Assembly: GCF_004785795.1 (NCBI RefSeq)
Contig: NZ_SRRO01000001.1
Location: 3,968,001 to 4,032,000, forward strand
Source of the DNA: Nocardioides eburneiflavus
Lineage (GTDB): Bacteria > Actinomycetota > Actinomycetes > Propionibacteriales > Nocardioidaceae
DNA: 64,000 nucleotides
Direction of reading: 5' to 3'
A program made the translations under genes and the position numbers. Positions 8,364-15,131 of this stretch are shown one piece after another (within the stretch, counting starts at the first letter, position 1; each line of letters opens with the position of its first letter). The notes beneath the pieces were generated by a model, which saw only the letters and a list, made by a program, of their open reading frames with translations, was not told the DNA's origin and made no database searches.

Positions 8364-9004
8364 TCGCCGATGACGCCGCGCTCGTGCGCTCCGGCCTGGC
8401 CACCCTCCTGGCGGAGCAGGACGTCGAGGTCGTCGGCGAGGCGGCCGACGCGCCGTCCTTGCTGGCGCTCGTCGCCCAGGTGCGGCCAGACGCCGCCGTG
8501 ATCGACGTCCGCATGCCACCGACGCACACCACCGAGGGCATCGCGGCCGCCCGCGAGATCCGAGCGCGCCACCCCGAGGTGGCCGTGCTCGTGCTCTCCC
8601 AGTACGCCGAGTCGGCCTATGCCGCGGACCTCATCGAGGAGGACCCCTCGGGACTGGGCTACCTGCTGAAGGACGGCGTCGCCTCCGGCGCCACCCTCGT
8701 CGACGCCCTGCACCGACTGACGGCAGGCGAGTGCGTCGTCGACCCGGTCCTCGTCCGCCGTCTCCTAACCCGCGCGCGGCGGCCCGACCCGCTCGCCCAC
8801 CTCACCCCCCGCGAGCAGGAGGTGCTCGGCCTCATGGCCGAAGGCCGCTCCAACGCCGCCATCTGCGACGCGCTCGGGCTCGGCGCCAAGACCCTGGAGA
8901 CCCACATCAACCGGGTCTTCTCCAAGCTTGGCCTCACCGAGGGCGCCACCGGGCACCGACGCGTCCTCGCCGTGCTCGCGTTCCTGCGTCGGGGCAGGCC
9001 CTGA
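8351..9004 (+). CDS. NarL/FixJ-type response regulator with LuxR DNA-binding domain
   Basis: A 217-residue regulator with a receiver at residues 1-120 (acidic IADD, phosphorylation site D52 in VIDVRMP, lysine in LLKDG) and a LuxR helix-turn-helix at about 148-212 (LTPREQEVLGLMAEGRSNAAICDALGL). It is the DNA-binding output of the module. The GTG start at 8351 lies inside the end of the kinase gene (13-base overlap). Targets are unknown; the binding protein and propeller genes directly downstream are the obvious candidates. Confidence 0.92.
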   Translation: MRVVIADDAALVRSGLATLLAEQDVEVVGEAADAPSLLALVAQVRPDAAVIDVRMPPTHTTEGIAAAREIRARHPEVAVLVLSQYAESAYAADLIEEDPSGLGYLLKDGVASGATLVDALHRLTAGECVVDPVLVRRLLTRARRPDPLAHLTPREQEVLGLMAEGRSNAAICDALGLGAKTLETHINRVFSKLGLTEGATGHRRVLAVLAFLRRGRP

Positions 9005-9061
9005 TGGGCGGTCAGGGTCCGCGCCGACGACGCGGACGCCGGATCGCCGGACAGTGACGTC

Positions 9062-10570
9062 ATGAAGACGACGACCCTGCCCCTGTTGGTCGCGAGCACT
9101 CTCCTCGCCTGCGCGGCCTGCACCGATGCCCCCGACAAGTCCGGTGGCGGCGCACCCGTCACGACGCTCGTGATGGCCAGCAACGACGGAGCCGGTCTGG
9201 AGAACGCGCCCGCCGTCGGCCGCTTCGTGGACCTGGTGTCCGAGCTCTCCGACGGCCGGCTCGAGGTCGAGGTCACCGGGAAGTGGTACATCGCCGGTGA
9301 GCAGAAGGTGCTCAACTCCGTCGCGACGGGCGAGGCCGACCTCGCCTGGAGCGGCACCCGCGCCCTCGACACAATCGGCGTGGACAGCTTCCGCCCGTTG
9401 CATGCACCGTTCCTCGTCGACTCCTACGCGGCCCAGGCTGCCGTGCTGGGCGATGACCTGGCCGACGAGATGCTCGCCGGCTTCGAGGGCACGGGGCTCA
9501 CCGGCCTCGCCGTGCTCGCCGACGAGCTCCGCTTCGTGGCCAGCGCGGAGGGACCGATCCGGAGCGCGGACGACCTCGCCGGTCTCGAGTTCGGCACCTT
9601 CCCCTCCAACACCCAGACGGCCGCCCTTAAGGCTCTCGGAACCCACGTCAAGGCCCTCCGTACCCCGCACCCCCCGGACACCGACGGCCTGCACGCGCTC
9701 GAGACGAGCTGGCCGACCTACCTCGCCAACCGGCAGGTCGAGTTCATGCCCTTCGCGAGCCCCGAGGCGGTGCTCTGGCCACGCAGCACGGTGCTGGTCG
9801 CCAACGCCGACCTGTGGTCAGGACTGCCGGAGGAGGACCAGGAGGTCCTGTCGGAGGCCGCGGCCGAGGCGGCCGCCTGGTCGCTCGAGCATGCGGACGA
9901 CCGCGTCAGCGGCGAAGTAGGCCGCGCGTGCCGCGCCGGCGCGCGCATCGTCTCGACCTCCGACGAGCAGCTCCAGACCCTGCGCGCCGCCGCCGCTCCG
10001 GCGTACGACGACCTGCGGTCCGACCCCGACCAGGCAGCGACCCTGAGCGCCATCGAGGCGCTCGTGGACAAGAGCGGCCCCGAGACCGTCGAGGTCCCCG
10101 AGGGCTGCGCCTACCGACGCGGCGACGAGGATCACGTCGCGGTGTCCGTCCTGCCCGCCGTGCTCGACGGCCCCGGCCGGACCGGCGACCTGCCCCAGGG
10201 CACCTACCGCTACGAGCTCGGGCACCAGGAGATCCTGGACGGCGGCGAGTTCAGCGAGGAGTTCGCCACGGCCAACGCCGGCGTCTGGACCTGGACCCTG
10301 CGTGACGGGCGCTGGGACTACGAGATGAAACTCATCGCTCAGGAGCTCCCGGCCGGCTACGCCGGCACCACCTGTGAGGGCTACTACGACGTCGTCGGGG
10401 ACGAGATGCGCTTCACCACCGTGACGGTCTATGCCACTGGTGATTGCGCGTCGGAGACGTGGAAGGCCACGTGGCGGGAGACCGCCGACGGGCTCGCCAT
10501 GGACGTGACCACGGACGGGGACGACCTCGACTTCCTCTTCGGCAGCAAGCCCTGGGAACGCATCGGCTGA
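9062..10570 (+). CDS. TRAP-type (DctP-like) solute-binding lipoprotein with extra C-terminal domain
   Basis: A 502-residue lipoprotein. The signal peptide ends in a lipobox LLAC/CAAC (lipidated Cys 17 or 20). Residues about 30-345 resemble DctP substrate-binding proteins (NSVATGEADLAWSG, then FGTFPSNTQ, then EFMPFASPEAVLW). Normal DctP proteins end near 340. Here about 150 more residues form a beta-rich, lipocalin-like tail with three cysteines and repeated W/Y/G motifs (GTYRYELG, WTWTLRDG, CEGYYDV). No TRAP membrane subunits are next to it, so it may be a sensor-linked binding protein rather than a transporter part. It follows the response regulator by 57 bases. Confidence 0.75.
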   Translation: MKTTTLPLLVASTLLACAACTDAPDKSGGGAPVTTLVMASNDGAGLENAPAVGRFVDLVSELSDGRLEVEVTGKWYIAGEQKVLNSVATGEADLAWSGTRALDTIGVDSFRPLHAPFLVDSYAAQAAVLGDDLADEMLAGFEGTGLTGLAVLADELRFVASAEGPIRSADDLAGLEFGTFPSNTQTAALKALGTHVKALRTPHPPDTDGLHALETSWPTYLANRQVEFMPFASPEAVLWPRSTVLVANADLWSGLPEEDQEVLSEAAAEAAAWSLEHADDRVSGEVGRACRAGARIVSTSDEQLQTLRAAAAPAYDDLRSDPDQAATLSAIEALVDKSGPETVEVPEGCAYRRGDEDHVAVSVLPAVLDGPGRTGDLPQGTYRYELGHQEILDGGEFSEEFATANAGVWTWTLRDGRWDYEMKLIAQELPAGYAGTTCEGYYDVVGDEMRFTTVTVYATGDCASETWKATWRETADGLAMDVTTDGDDLDFLFGSKPWERIG

Positions 10571-10667
10571 CCCGGCACCACCCCTCTCCGGCACGTACGT
10601 CGCGTGCCCAGGGCCGCAGTCGCGCGCGCCCACCACCCACCTCTCGGGACCATCGGAAGGAATGCAC

Positions 10668-11735
10668 ATGTCCAGACGCACAACCAGGACCGCCGCTCTC
10701 GTGGCGGTCACGACCGGGATCCTCCTCGCCACCACGCTGGCGCCGGCGGAAGCCACCCACCCTGGATCAAACGGCCGGATCGCGTTCCTCCGCTGGGACG
10801 GCAATGGGATCGCCCAGGTCTTCACGGCCAACCCCGACCTCACCGCCGAGCAGCAGCTCACCTTCGGTGAGGCAGGCAGCGGATGGCCGGCGTGGTCGCC
10901 GGACGGGACGCGGATCGCGTTCGACAGCGACCGCGCCGATCCCGACCGCTCCGACGACGTCCTCGTCAACGACGTCTTCACGATGCGAGCCGACGGCACC
11001 GACGTCCGCAAAGTCACCGACTCGGCCGGCTTCAGCGGCGACCCGGCTTACTCACCGGACGGGTCCCTCATCGCCTTCGACGCCGACCGTGGCGTGCCGA
11101 GCACCGACCCGGAGCCACCCTCGGCGTTGCCGGGCCTCAGTGTCTGGGTGATCCGGCCGGACGGGACCGGCCTACGGCGGATCACCACGCCGCCGGCGGG
11201 CAGGACCGACACCGAGCCGCGCTTCTCCCCCGACGGCACCCGCCTGCTCTTCACCCGCTTCCGCACCGGGCACACCCTCAGGAACGGCGGCCTGCAAGGA
11301 GACCAGTCGGCCATCTTCACGGTCCGGCTCGACGGCACCGGTGTGCAGCGGGTCACCGCGTGGGGCTACAACACCGGCCAGGGCGACTGGTCGCCCGACG
11401 GGACGAAGATCGCGTTCGAGACGGCCTGCTGCCGCCTTGCCGCGGCGGGCATCTACACCGTGCGCGCCAATGGGAGCGGCCTCAAGGCGGTCGTCAACGG
11501 CCACGGCGTGACCGGCATCGGCAACGAGCAGGCGCTCCAGGTCGACGGCTACTACGACCCGATCTGGTCGCCCGACGGGGCTCACCTGCTCGCGGGTCGC
11601 GAGTTCCTCGAGGATGACGGCACCTTCCGGGAAGGGCTCGTCATGGTGAACGCCGACGGGAGCGACCTGCACTGGGTCGCCGACGGACTCGGCGCGGAGC
11701 ACCAGCCCGACTGGGGCACGGCTCCTCTCCAGTAG
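10668..11735 (+). CDS. Secreted TolB/PD40-type beta-propeller protein
   Basis: A 355-residue exported protein with a Sec signal peptide (RRTTRTAALVAVTTGILLATTLAPAEA). At least six WD40-like PD40 repeats follow, each marked by the short motif WSPDGTxIAF or FSPDGTRLLF. Such propellers bind proteins or glycans in the envelope; the partner here is unknown. The ATG at 10668 is preferred over 10662 because GGAAGG ends seven bases before it. It lies in the same direction as the two-component module and lipoprotein, and a strong terminator follows. Confidence 0.82.
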   Translation: MSRRTTRTAALVAVTTGILLATTLAPAEATHPGSNGRIAFLRWDGNGIAQVFTANPDLTAEQQLTFGEAGSGWPAWSPDGTRIAFDSDRADPDRSDDVLVNDVFTMRADGTDVRKVTDSAGFSGDPAYSPDGSLIAFDADRGVPSTDPEPPSALPGLSVWVIRPDGTGLRRITTPPAGRTDTEPRFSPDGTRLLFTRFRTGHTLRNGGLQGDQSAIFTVRLDGTGVQRVTAWGYNTGQGDWSPDGTKIAFETACCRLAAAGIYTVRANGSGLKAVVNGHGVTGIGNEQALQVDGYYDPIWSPDGAHLLAGREFLEDDGTFREGLVMVNADGSDLHWVADGLGAEHQPDWGTAPLQ

Positions 11736-11756
11736 GCACAACGAGCACAAGACAGG

Positions 11757-11790
11757 CTCTGGCCGGTCGGGTCGTCCCGGCCGGCCAGAG
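11757..11790 (+). terminator. Rho-independent-type stem-loop
   Basis: CTCTGGCCGG pairs perfectly with CCGGCCAGAG across a 14-base loop, 21 bases after the beta-propeller stop. The T run is weak, as usual in high-GC actinobacteria. It closes the module that starts at 5.0 kb and also faces the remnant coming from the other side. Confidence 0.7.
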
Positions 11791-11801
11791 TCAGGGATGG
11801 G

Positions 11802-12040
11802 TCAGTCCGGCACCCCGAAGGAGTAAACCTCGTTGTTCGGGGTGCCGGACCACGTGTGGCCCGACCCCCAGTACAACCGGCCCTCGCAGATCGCCGCCCC
11901 GGCGAGGCAGGAGCCACCGCTGGCGAAGGTCCAGAGGATCTCGCCGGTCGCGCCGTTCATCGCCTACATGTGGCCGCCGAGGGCGAGCGCACAGGCGAAG
12001 ACCGCGCCGTTCGCCGTCGTCAGTCCCGGAAGAGCCGCCC
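11802..12040 (-). pseudogene. PQQ-type beta-propeller dehydrogenase, C-terminal remnant
   Basis: The minus strand reads NGAVFACALALGGHM-stop-AMNGATGEILWTFASGG, then GAAICEGRLYWGSG and GTPNNEVYSFGVPD. This is the end of a polyvinyl-alcohol-dehydrogenase-like or related PQQ propeller protein, with its AMNGATGEILW repeat signature. An in-frame TAG at 11964-11966 replaces the expected TAC, and there is no upstream part. It is a dead fragment at the border of the tRNA-like site at 12118. Confidence 0.7.
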
Positions 12041-12117
12041 GCTAGTTCCTCCCGGGAAGGGGACGGCGTGCGGGCCGACGCAGTACTCCCCCGCCGCAAA
12101 CCATCACGCTCGGCCAG

Positions 12118-12151
12118 ACCGGCGCCAGGATTTGAACCGAAAACCTCTGGG
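12118..12151 (-). other. Degenerate tRNA-fMet-like 3' sequence (candidate attachment site)
   Basis: The minus strand reads CCCAGAGGTTTTCGG, then TTCAAATCCTGG. This matches the 3' half of initiator tRNA at 19791-19828 except in part of the T stem and the acceptor. Bases to its right also resemble those right of the 19.8-kb copy: CTCTGGGnnAGATCGG, then GGAGAA, then CTCGGGTTnTACGnnGAG. It could be the other end of an element integrated at that tRNA. The region 12152-12338 has no recognisable gene. Confidence 0.4.
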
Positions 12152-12338
12152 CAAGATCGGAGGCCTGTCCCGAACTACCTGAGACTTCGGGTCCCGCTGG
12201 AGAACCTCGGGTTCTTACGGAGATTCTCCATCGGACACTTTCAACTGTATCGGAACGTCTCGGGACAGTTGCCCATCGTTTCCGATGACCTTGTGATGAC
12301 GTGTTTAATCCGACTCCCCTGATGCCTGAGCACCCCGC

Positions 12339-13190
12339 TCACCATCCCGGGGTAGCGGCCGGCGCGCCCAGCAACGGAAGTTCGGCCGTTGCCTCGGGAA
12401 CCTGAGCAGTGAAACCGACACAGTCGATCTCGGCCCGAAGCGGCAGTCCTTCGCGGACGCGCTGAATCGCCAACTCCACGCAATAGCGGTGGAACTCCTC
12501 CTCACCAACGGCCTGGATCGCCTCGTACGCCGGGCCGGTCGAGGCCAGCATGCGGGCATAGGTCTCCGGGTCGGGGAACTCCCATGCGAACGGCACCGCG
12601 TGGCGTCGCACGCCGACGAAGCCGGCCTCAGCGAGCAGCTCCTCGCCCACACCGGGGCGGCCGATGGAAACCATCCGGGCTTGGGCGTCGACCTTCTCCT
12701 CGGGCGCCAGCACGAAAGGAGCGAGCGCCCACGCGCCCGGTGAGACCTTGAGATGTCCCCAGCTCGTAACCGAGATCCGGCCGCTCGGACGCAACACTCG
12801 GGAAGCCTCAGCCAAGGCCTCCCGAGTGGTCCCCCACATCCCCCGGAAGCTGGTCACCACATCGAACGAGTCGTCGTCCCACGGCAGCGCGGCCATGTCG
12901 CCCACCCGCACGTCAGCGTCCGGCACCCGGTCCCGGGCGATCGCGATCAACCGTGGGGATGCGTCGATCCCGGTGACCACGGCCCCCCGGGCCGCGGCAA
13001 GTTCCATCGCCAAGCCCGACCCGCAGGCGATGTCGAGCAACCGGTCACCCTCGCGGACCTCGAGGTGGTGGTGCATCGCGACGTACTCGCGACAGGCGGC
13101 GGGTTCGAGAAGTGAGGCGAAGTCGATGGCCCGCCGCCCCCAGCCCTCGTCGACGGTGAGCCACTGCGGCGCCTGTTTGTCGACGGTCAT
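12339..13190 (-). CDS. Class I SAM-dependent methyltransferase
   Basis: A 283-residue Rossmann methyltransferase of the UbiE/Methyltransf_11 type. Motif I is LLDIACGSG (about residues 50-58), the acidic residue binding the ribose is in TGIDAS, and VGDMAALPW and FDVVTSFRGMWGT are motifs II-III. The substrate cannot be read from the sequence; the C-terminal half is family-specific. It is the last gene of a leftward operon (cupin, FAD oxidase, methyltransferase), four bases after the oxidase stop. The start MTVDKQ at 13190 was chosen by that spacing; a longer upstream frame overlaps the oxidase. Confidence 0.85.
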   Translation of the reverse strand: MTVDKQAPQWLTVDEGWGRRAIDFASLLEPAACREYVAMHHHLEVREGDRLLDIACGSGLAMELAAARGAVVTGIDASPRLIAIARDRVPDADVRVGDMAALPWDDDSFDVVTSFRGMWGTTREALAEASRVLRPSGRISVTSWGHLKVSPGAWALAPFVLAPEEKVDAQARMVSIGRPGVGEELLAEAGFVGVRRHAVPFAWEFPDPETYARMLASTGPAYEAIQAVGEEEFHRYCVELAIQRVREGLPLRAEIDCVGFTAQVPEATAELPLLGAPAATPGW

Positions 13191-13194
13191 CGAC

Positions 13195-14571
13195 CTACTC
13201 CGCTGGAGCGATGTTCTGGTTGATCCGGAACTGGTTGCCGGGGTCATAGGTCTTCTTGACCTGCCCCAGCCGGTCGTAGTTGGGGCCGTAGTTGGCGCGG
13301 ATCCGGCCCTGGTCGTCATCGGCCATGAAGTTGATGTAGCCGCCATCGCTGGTGTGCGGCTCGAGGGCCGCGTGGTAGTCGCGCACCCAGGCGATGTTGG
13401 CCTCGTTGTCGGCCGGGTCAGGCCACATGCCGGCGACCACCGGCGAGAAGTTGACGTTGCGGTGGGCGAACGCGGTTGCGTCCACCGCCACGTCGTGGAC
13501 AGCGCCATCGATCGAGTAGAGGTGCATCGTCGACTCCATCGCCGGCACCCTGGGTCCGTGGGTGAGGTGAGCGGCGATCGCGCCGTCGGTGAGCTCGGGC
13601 AGGAAGGCGGCCTTCCAGTAGTGCTGGAGCCCGGCGGGGAGGAGTCCGTCGAACGCACTGTTGAGGGCCGGGTAGGGCATCCGGCCGACATGCTCGGCCA
13701 CGGGAGTGCTGACCGCGCGGAGCTGACCGAGCAGCGCTTCAGCGTCCTCATCGCTTCCGTTGAAGCAGGTGACGATCAGCAGGAACGGCTCACCGACCCG
13801 GTCCTCGGGGATGAAGGGCAGCGGCGGGGCGATCTGAAACCCCGGGAAGGCACCCATTGCGCGGGGTGCTGCGGCGATCCAGTCGCGGTAAGTGGTGAGG
13901 AGCGCCTCGGCGTCGTCGAGCTCGAAGAACATCGGGCCGCCGTAGATGGTGTCGACCGGGTGCAGGTCGAACTCCATCTCGGTCACCACACCGAAGTTGC
14001 CGCCACCGCCGCGCAGCGCCCAGAACAGGTCCGGGTGCGAGGTCTCGGAGGCGGTCACGAAACTGCCGTCGGCGAGCACCACGTCGGCGGAGCGCAGGTT
14101 GTCGATGGAGAGACCGTGAGCGCGGGACAGGTAGCCGATGCCGCCGCCCAGGGTCAGGCCGGCAACGCCGGTGGTGGAGATGATCCCGCCGGTGGTGGCC
14201 AACCCGAAGCCGTGCGCGGCGTGGTCGAAGTCGCCCCAGTCGCAGCCCCCCTGGACCCGACCGACCCGTTTCCCCGGATCGATCCGGATGCCCTTCATCC
14301 GGCACAGATCCAGCACGATCCCGTCATCGACGGTGCCGAAGCCGGGCACACTGTGGGCGCCGTCCCTGATCGCGAGCGGCAGCCCACTCTCCCGGGCCGC
14401 GTTGACCGCGATGCGGACGTCGGTGACGTCGACCGCCCGCACGATTGCCAGGGGGCGCCGGTCGATCATGCCGTTGTAGACGGCCCGCGCCTCGTCGTAC
14501 TCGGGCGTGTCGGCCGTGATCACCTGACCGCGGGCTGCTTCGAGGATGCTCAGTGCTGGTGTGCCGTTCAT
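13195..14571 (-). CDS. FAD-linked oxidoreductase of the berberine-bridge type
   Basis: A 458-residue FAD_binding_4 plus BBE protein. The N-terminal half has the FAD fold with GAHSVPGFG, whose His is the usual covalent 8-alpha flavin attachment site, and GLTLGGGIGYLSR. The second attachment Cys seen in bicovalent members is not obvious. The C-terminal BBE segment ends NYDRLGQVKKTYDPGNQFRINQNI. Relatives oxidise sugars, alkaloids or polyketide alcohols. Together with the methyltransferase and cupin it suggests oxidation and methylation of a small molecule; which one is unknown. Confidence 0.9.
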   Translation of the reverse strand: MNGTPALSILEAARGQVITADTPEYDEARAVYNGMIDRRPLAIVRAVDVTDVRIAVNAARESGLPLAIRDGAHSVPGFGTVDDGIVLDLCRMKGIRIDPGKRVGRVQGGCDWGDFDHAAHGFGLATTGGIISTTGVAGLTLGGGIGYLSRAHGLSIDNLRSADVVLADGSFVTASETSHPDLFWALRGGGGNFGVVTEMEFDLHPVDTIYGGPMFFELDDAEALLTTYRDWIAAAPRAMGAFPGFQIAPPLPFIPEDRVGEPFLLIVTCFNGSDEDAEALLGQLRAVSTPVAEHVGRMPYPALNSAFDGLLPAGLQHYWKAAFLPELTDGAIAAHLTHGPRVPAMESTMHLYSIDGAVHDVAVDATAFAHRNVNFSPVVAGMWPDPADNEANIAWVRDYHAALEPHTSDGGYINFMADDDQGRIRANYGPNYDRLGQVKKTYDPGNQFRINQNIAPAE

Positions 14572-14613
14572 AGCTTCTCCTGAATGAGGTGTGGGGCGAG
14601 ACAGAACGAGGGG

Positions 14614-14976
14614 TCAGCCGAAGACGCGCAGGGCGTGCTCATGGAACTCGCGCATCGGAGCGACCGGGCCGATCTCGATGAAGACCGCGCCTTCGGTCGA
14701 GGTGGCGGTGTGACCGGCGGGCCAGTAGTAGACCTCGCCGGCAGACGCGGTCTCGGATGATCCGTCCGCGTGCTCGAGCCGGAGAGAGCCTTCGAGCACG
14801 ACTCCCCAGTGCGGGCTGGGGCAGCGATCGTCGGGCAGCCCCTTCAAGACCGGGGTGAAGTCGGTGCCGGCCGGGACCCGTGCGTGGCGGATCGCCATGT
14901 CACCGAGCTCGACGTACCTGGTCTCCAGGTCGCCCTGGGCGACTTCGACGGGCAGATCCTTGATCGGTGTTGCCAT
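14614..14976 (-). CDS. Small cupin-domain protein
   Basis: A 120-residue single cupin barrel. The first motif region is PHWGVVLEGSLRLEHADG and the second is GEVYYWPAGHTATSTEGAVFIEI. Only some of the metal-binding His/Glu set is kept. It leads the leftward operon, 42 bases ahead of the FAD oxidase, and is transcribed divergently from the large LuxR regulator across a 155-bp promoter region. It may bind or isomerise the pathway substrate. Confidence 0.8.
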   Translation of the reverse strand: MATPIKDLPVEVAQGDLETRYVELGDMAIRHARVPAGTDFTPVLKGLPDDRCPSPHWGVVLEGSLRLEHADGSSETASAGEVYYWPAGHTATSTEGAVFIEIGPVAPMREFHEHALRVFG

Positions 14977-15131
14977 GACGGACTCCTCGCATCGGGGTGG
15001 TTACCTGCGACGCTACGGAGAACCACCGGGCCGACACCTGACCTGATCTGGTCGAAGCTGCGCCCAGTTTCGTGACGAGGGGTTCAGATCTGACTATCTC
15101 CGCGGGGCCCGGACCGGGCTAGTGTCGAGAG

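Noticed and set aside
12664..14583. A 639-codon rightward open frame opposite the FAD oxidase
   Set aside because: It is a GC-driven antisense shadow of the oxidase and methyltransferase, whose motifs are clear on the other strand.
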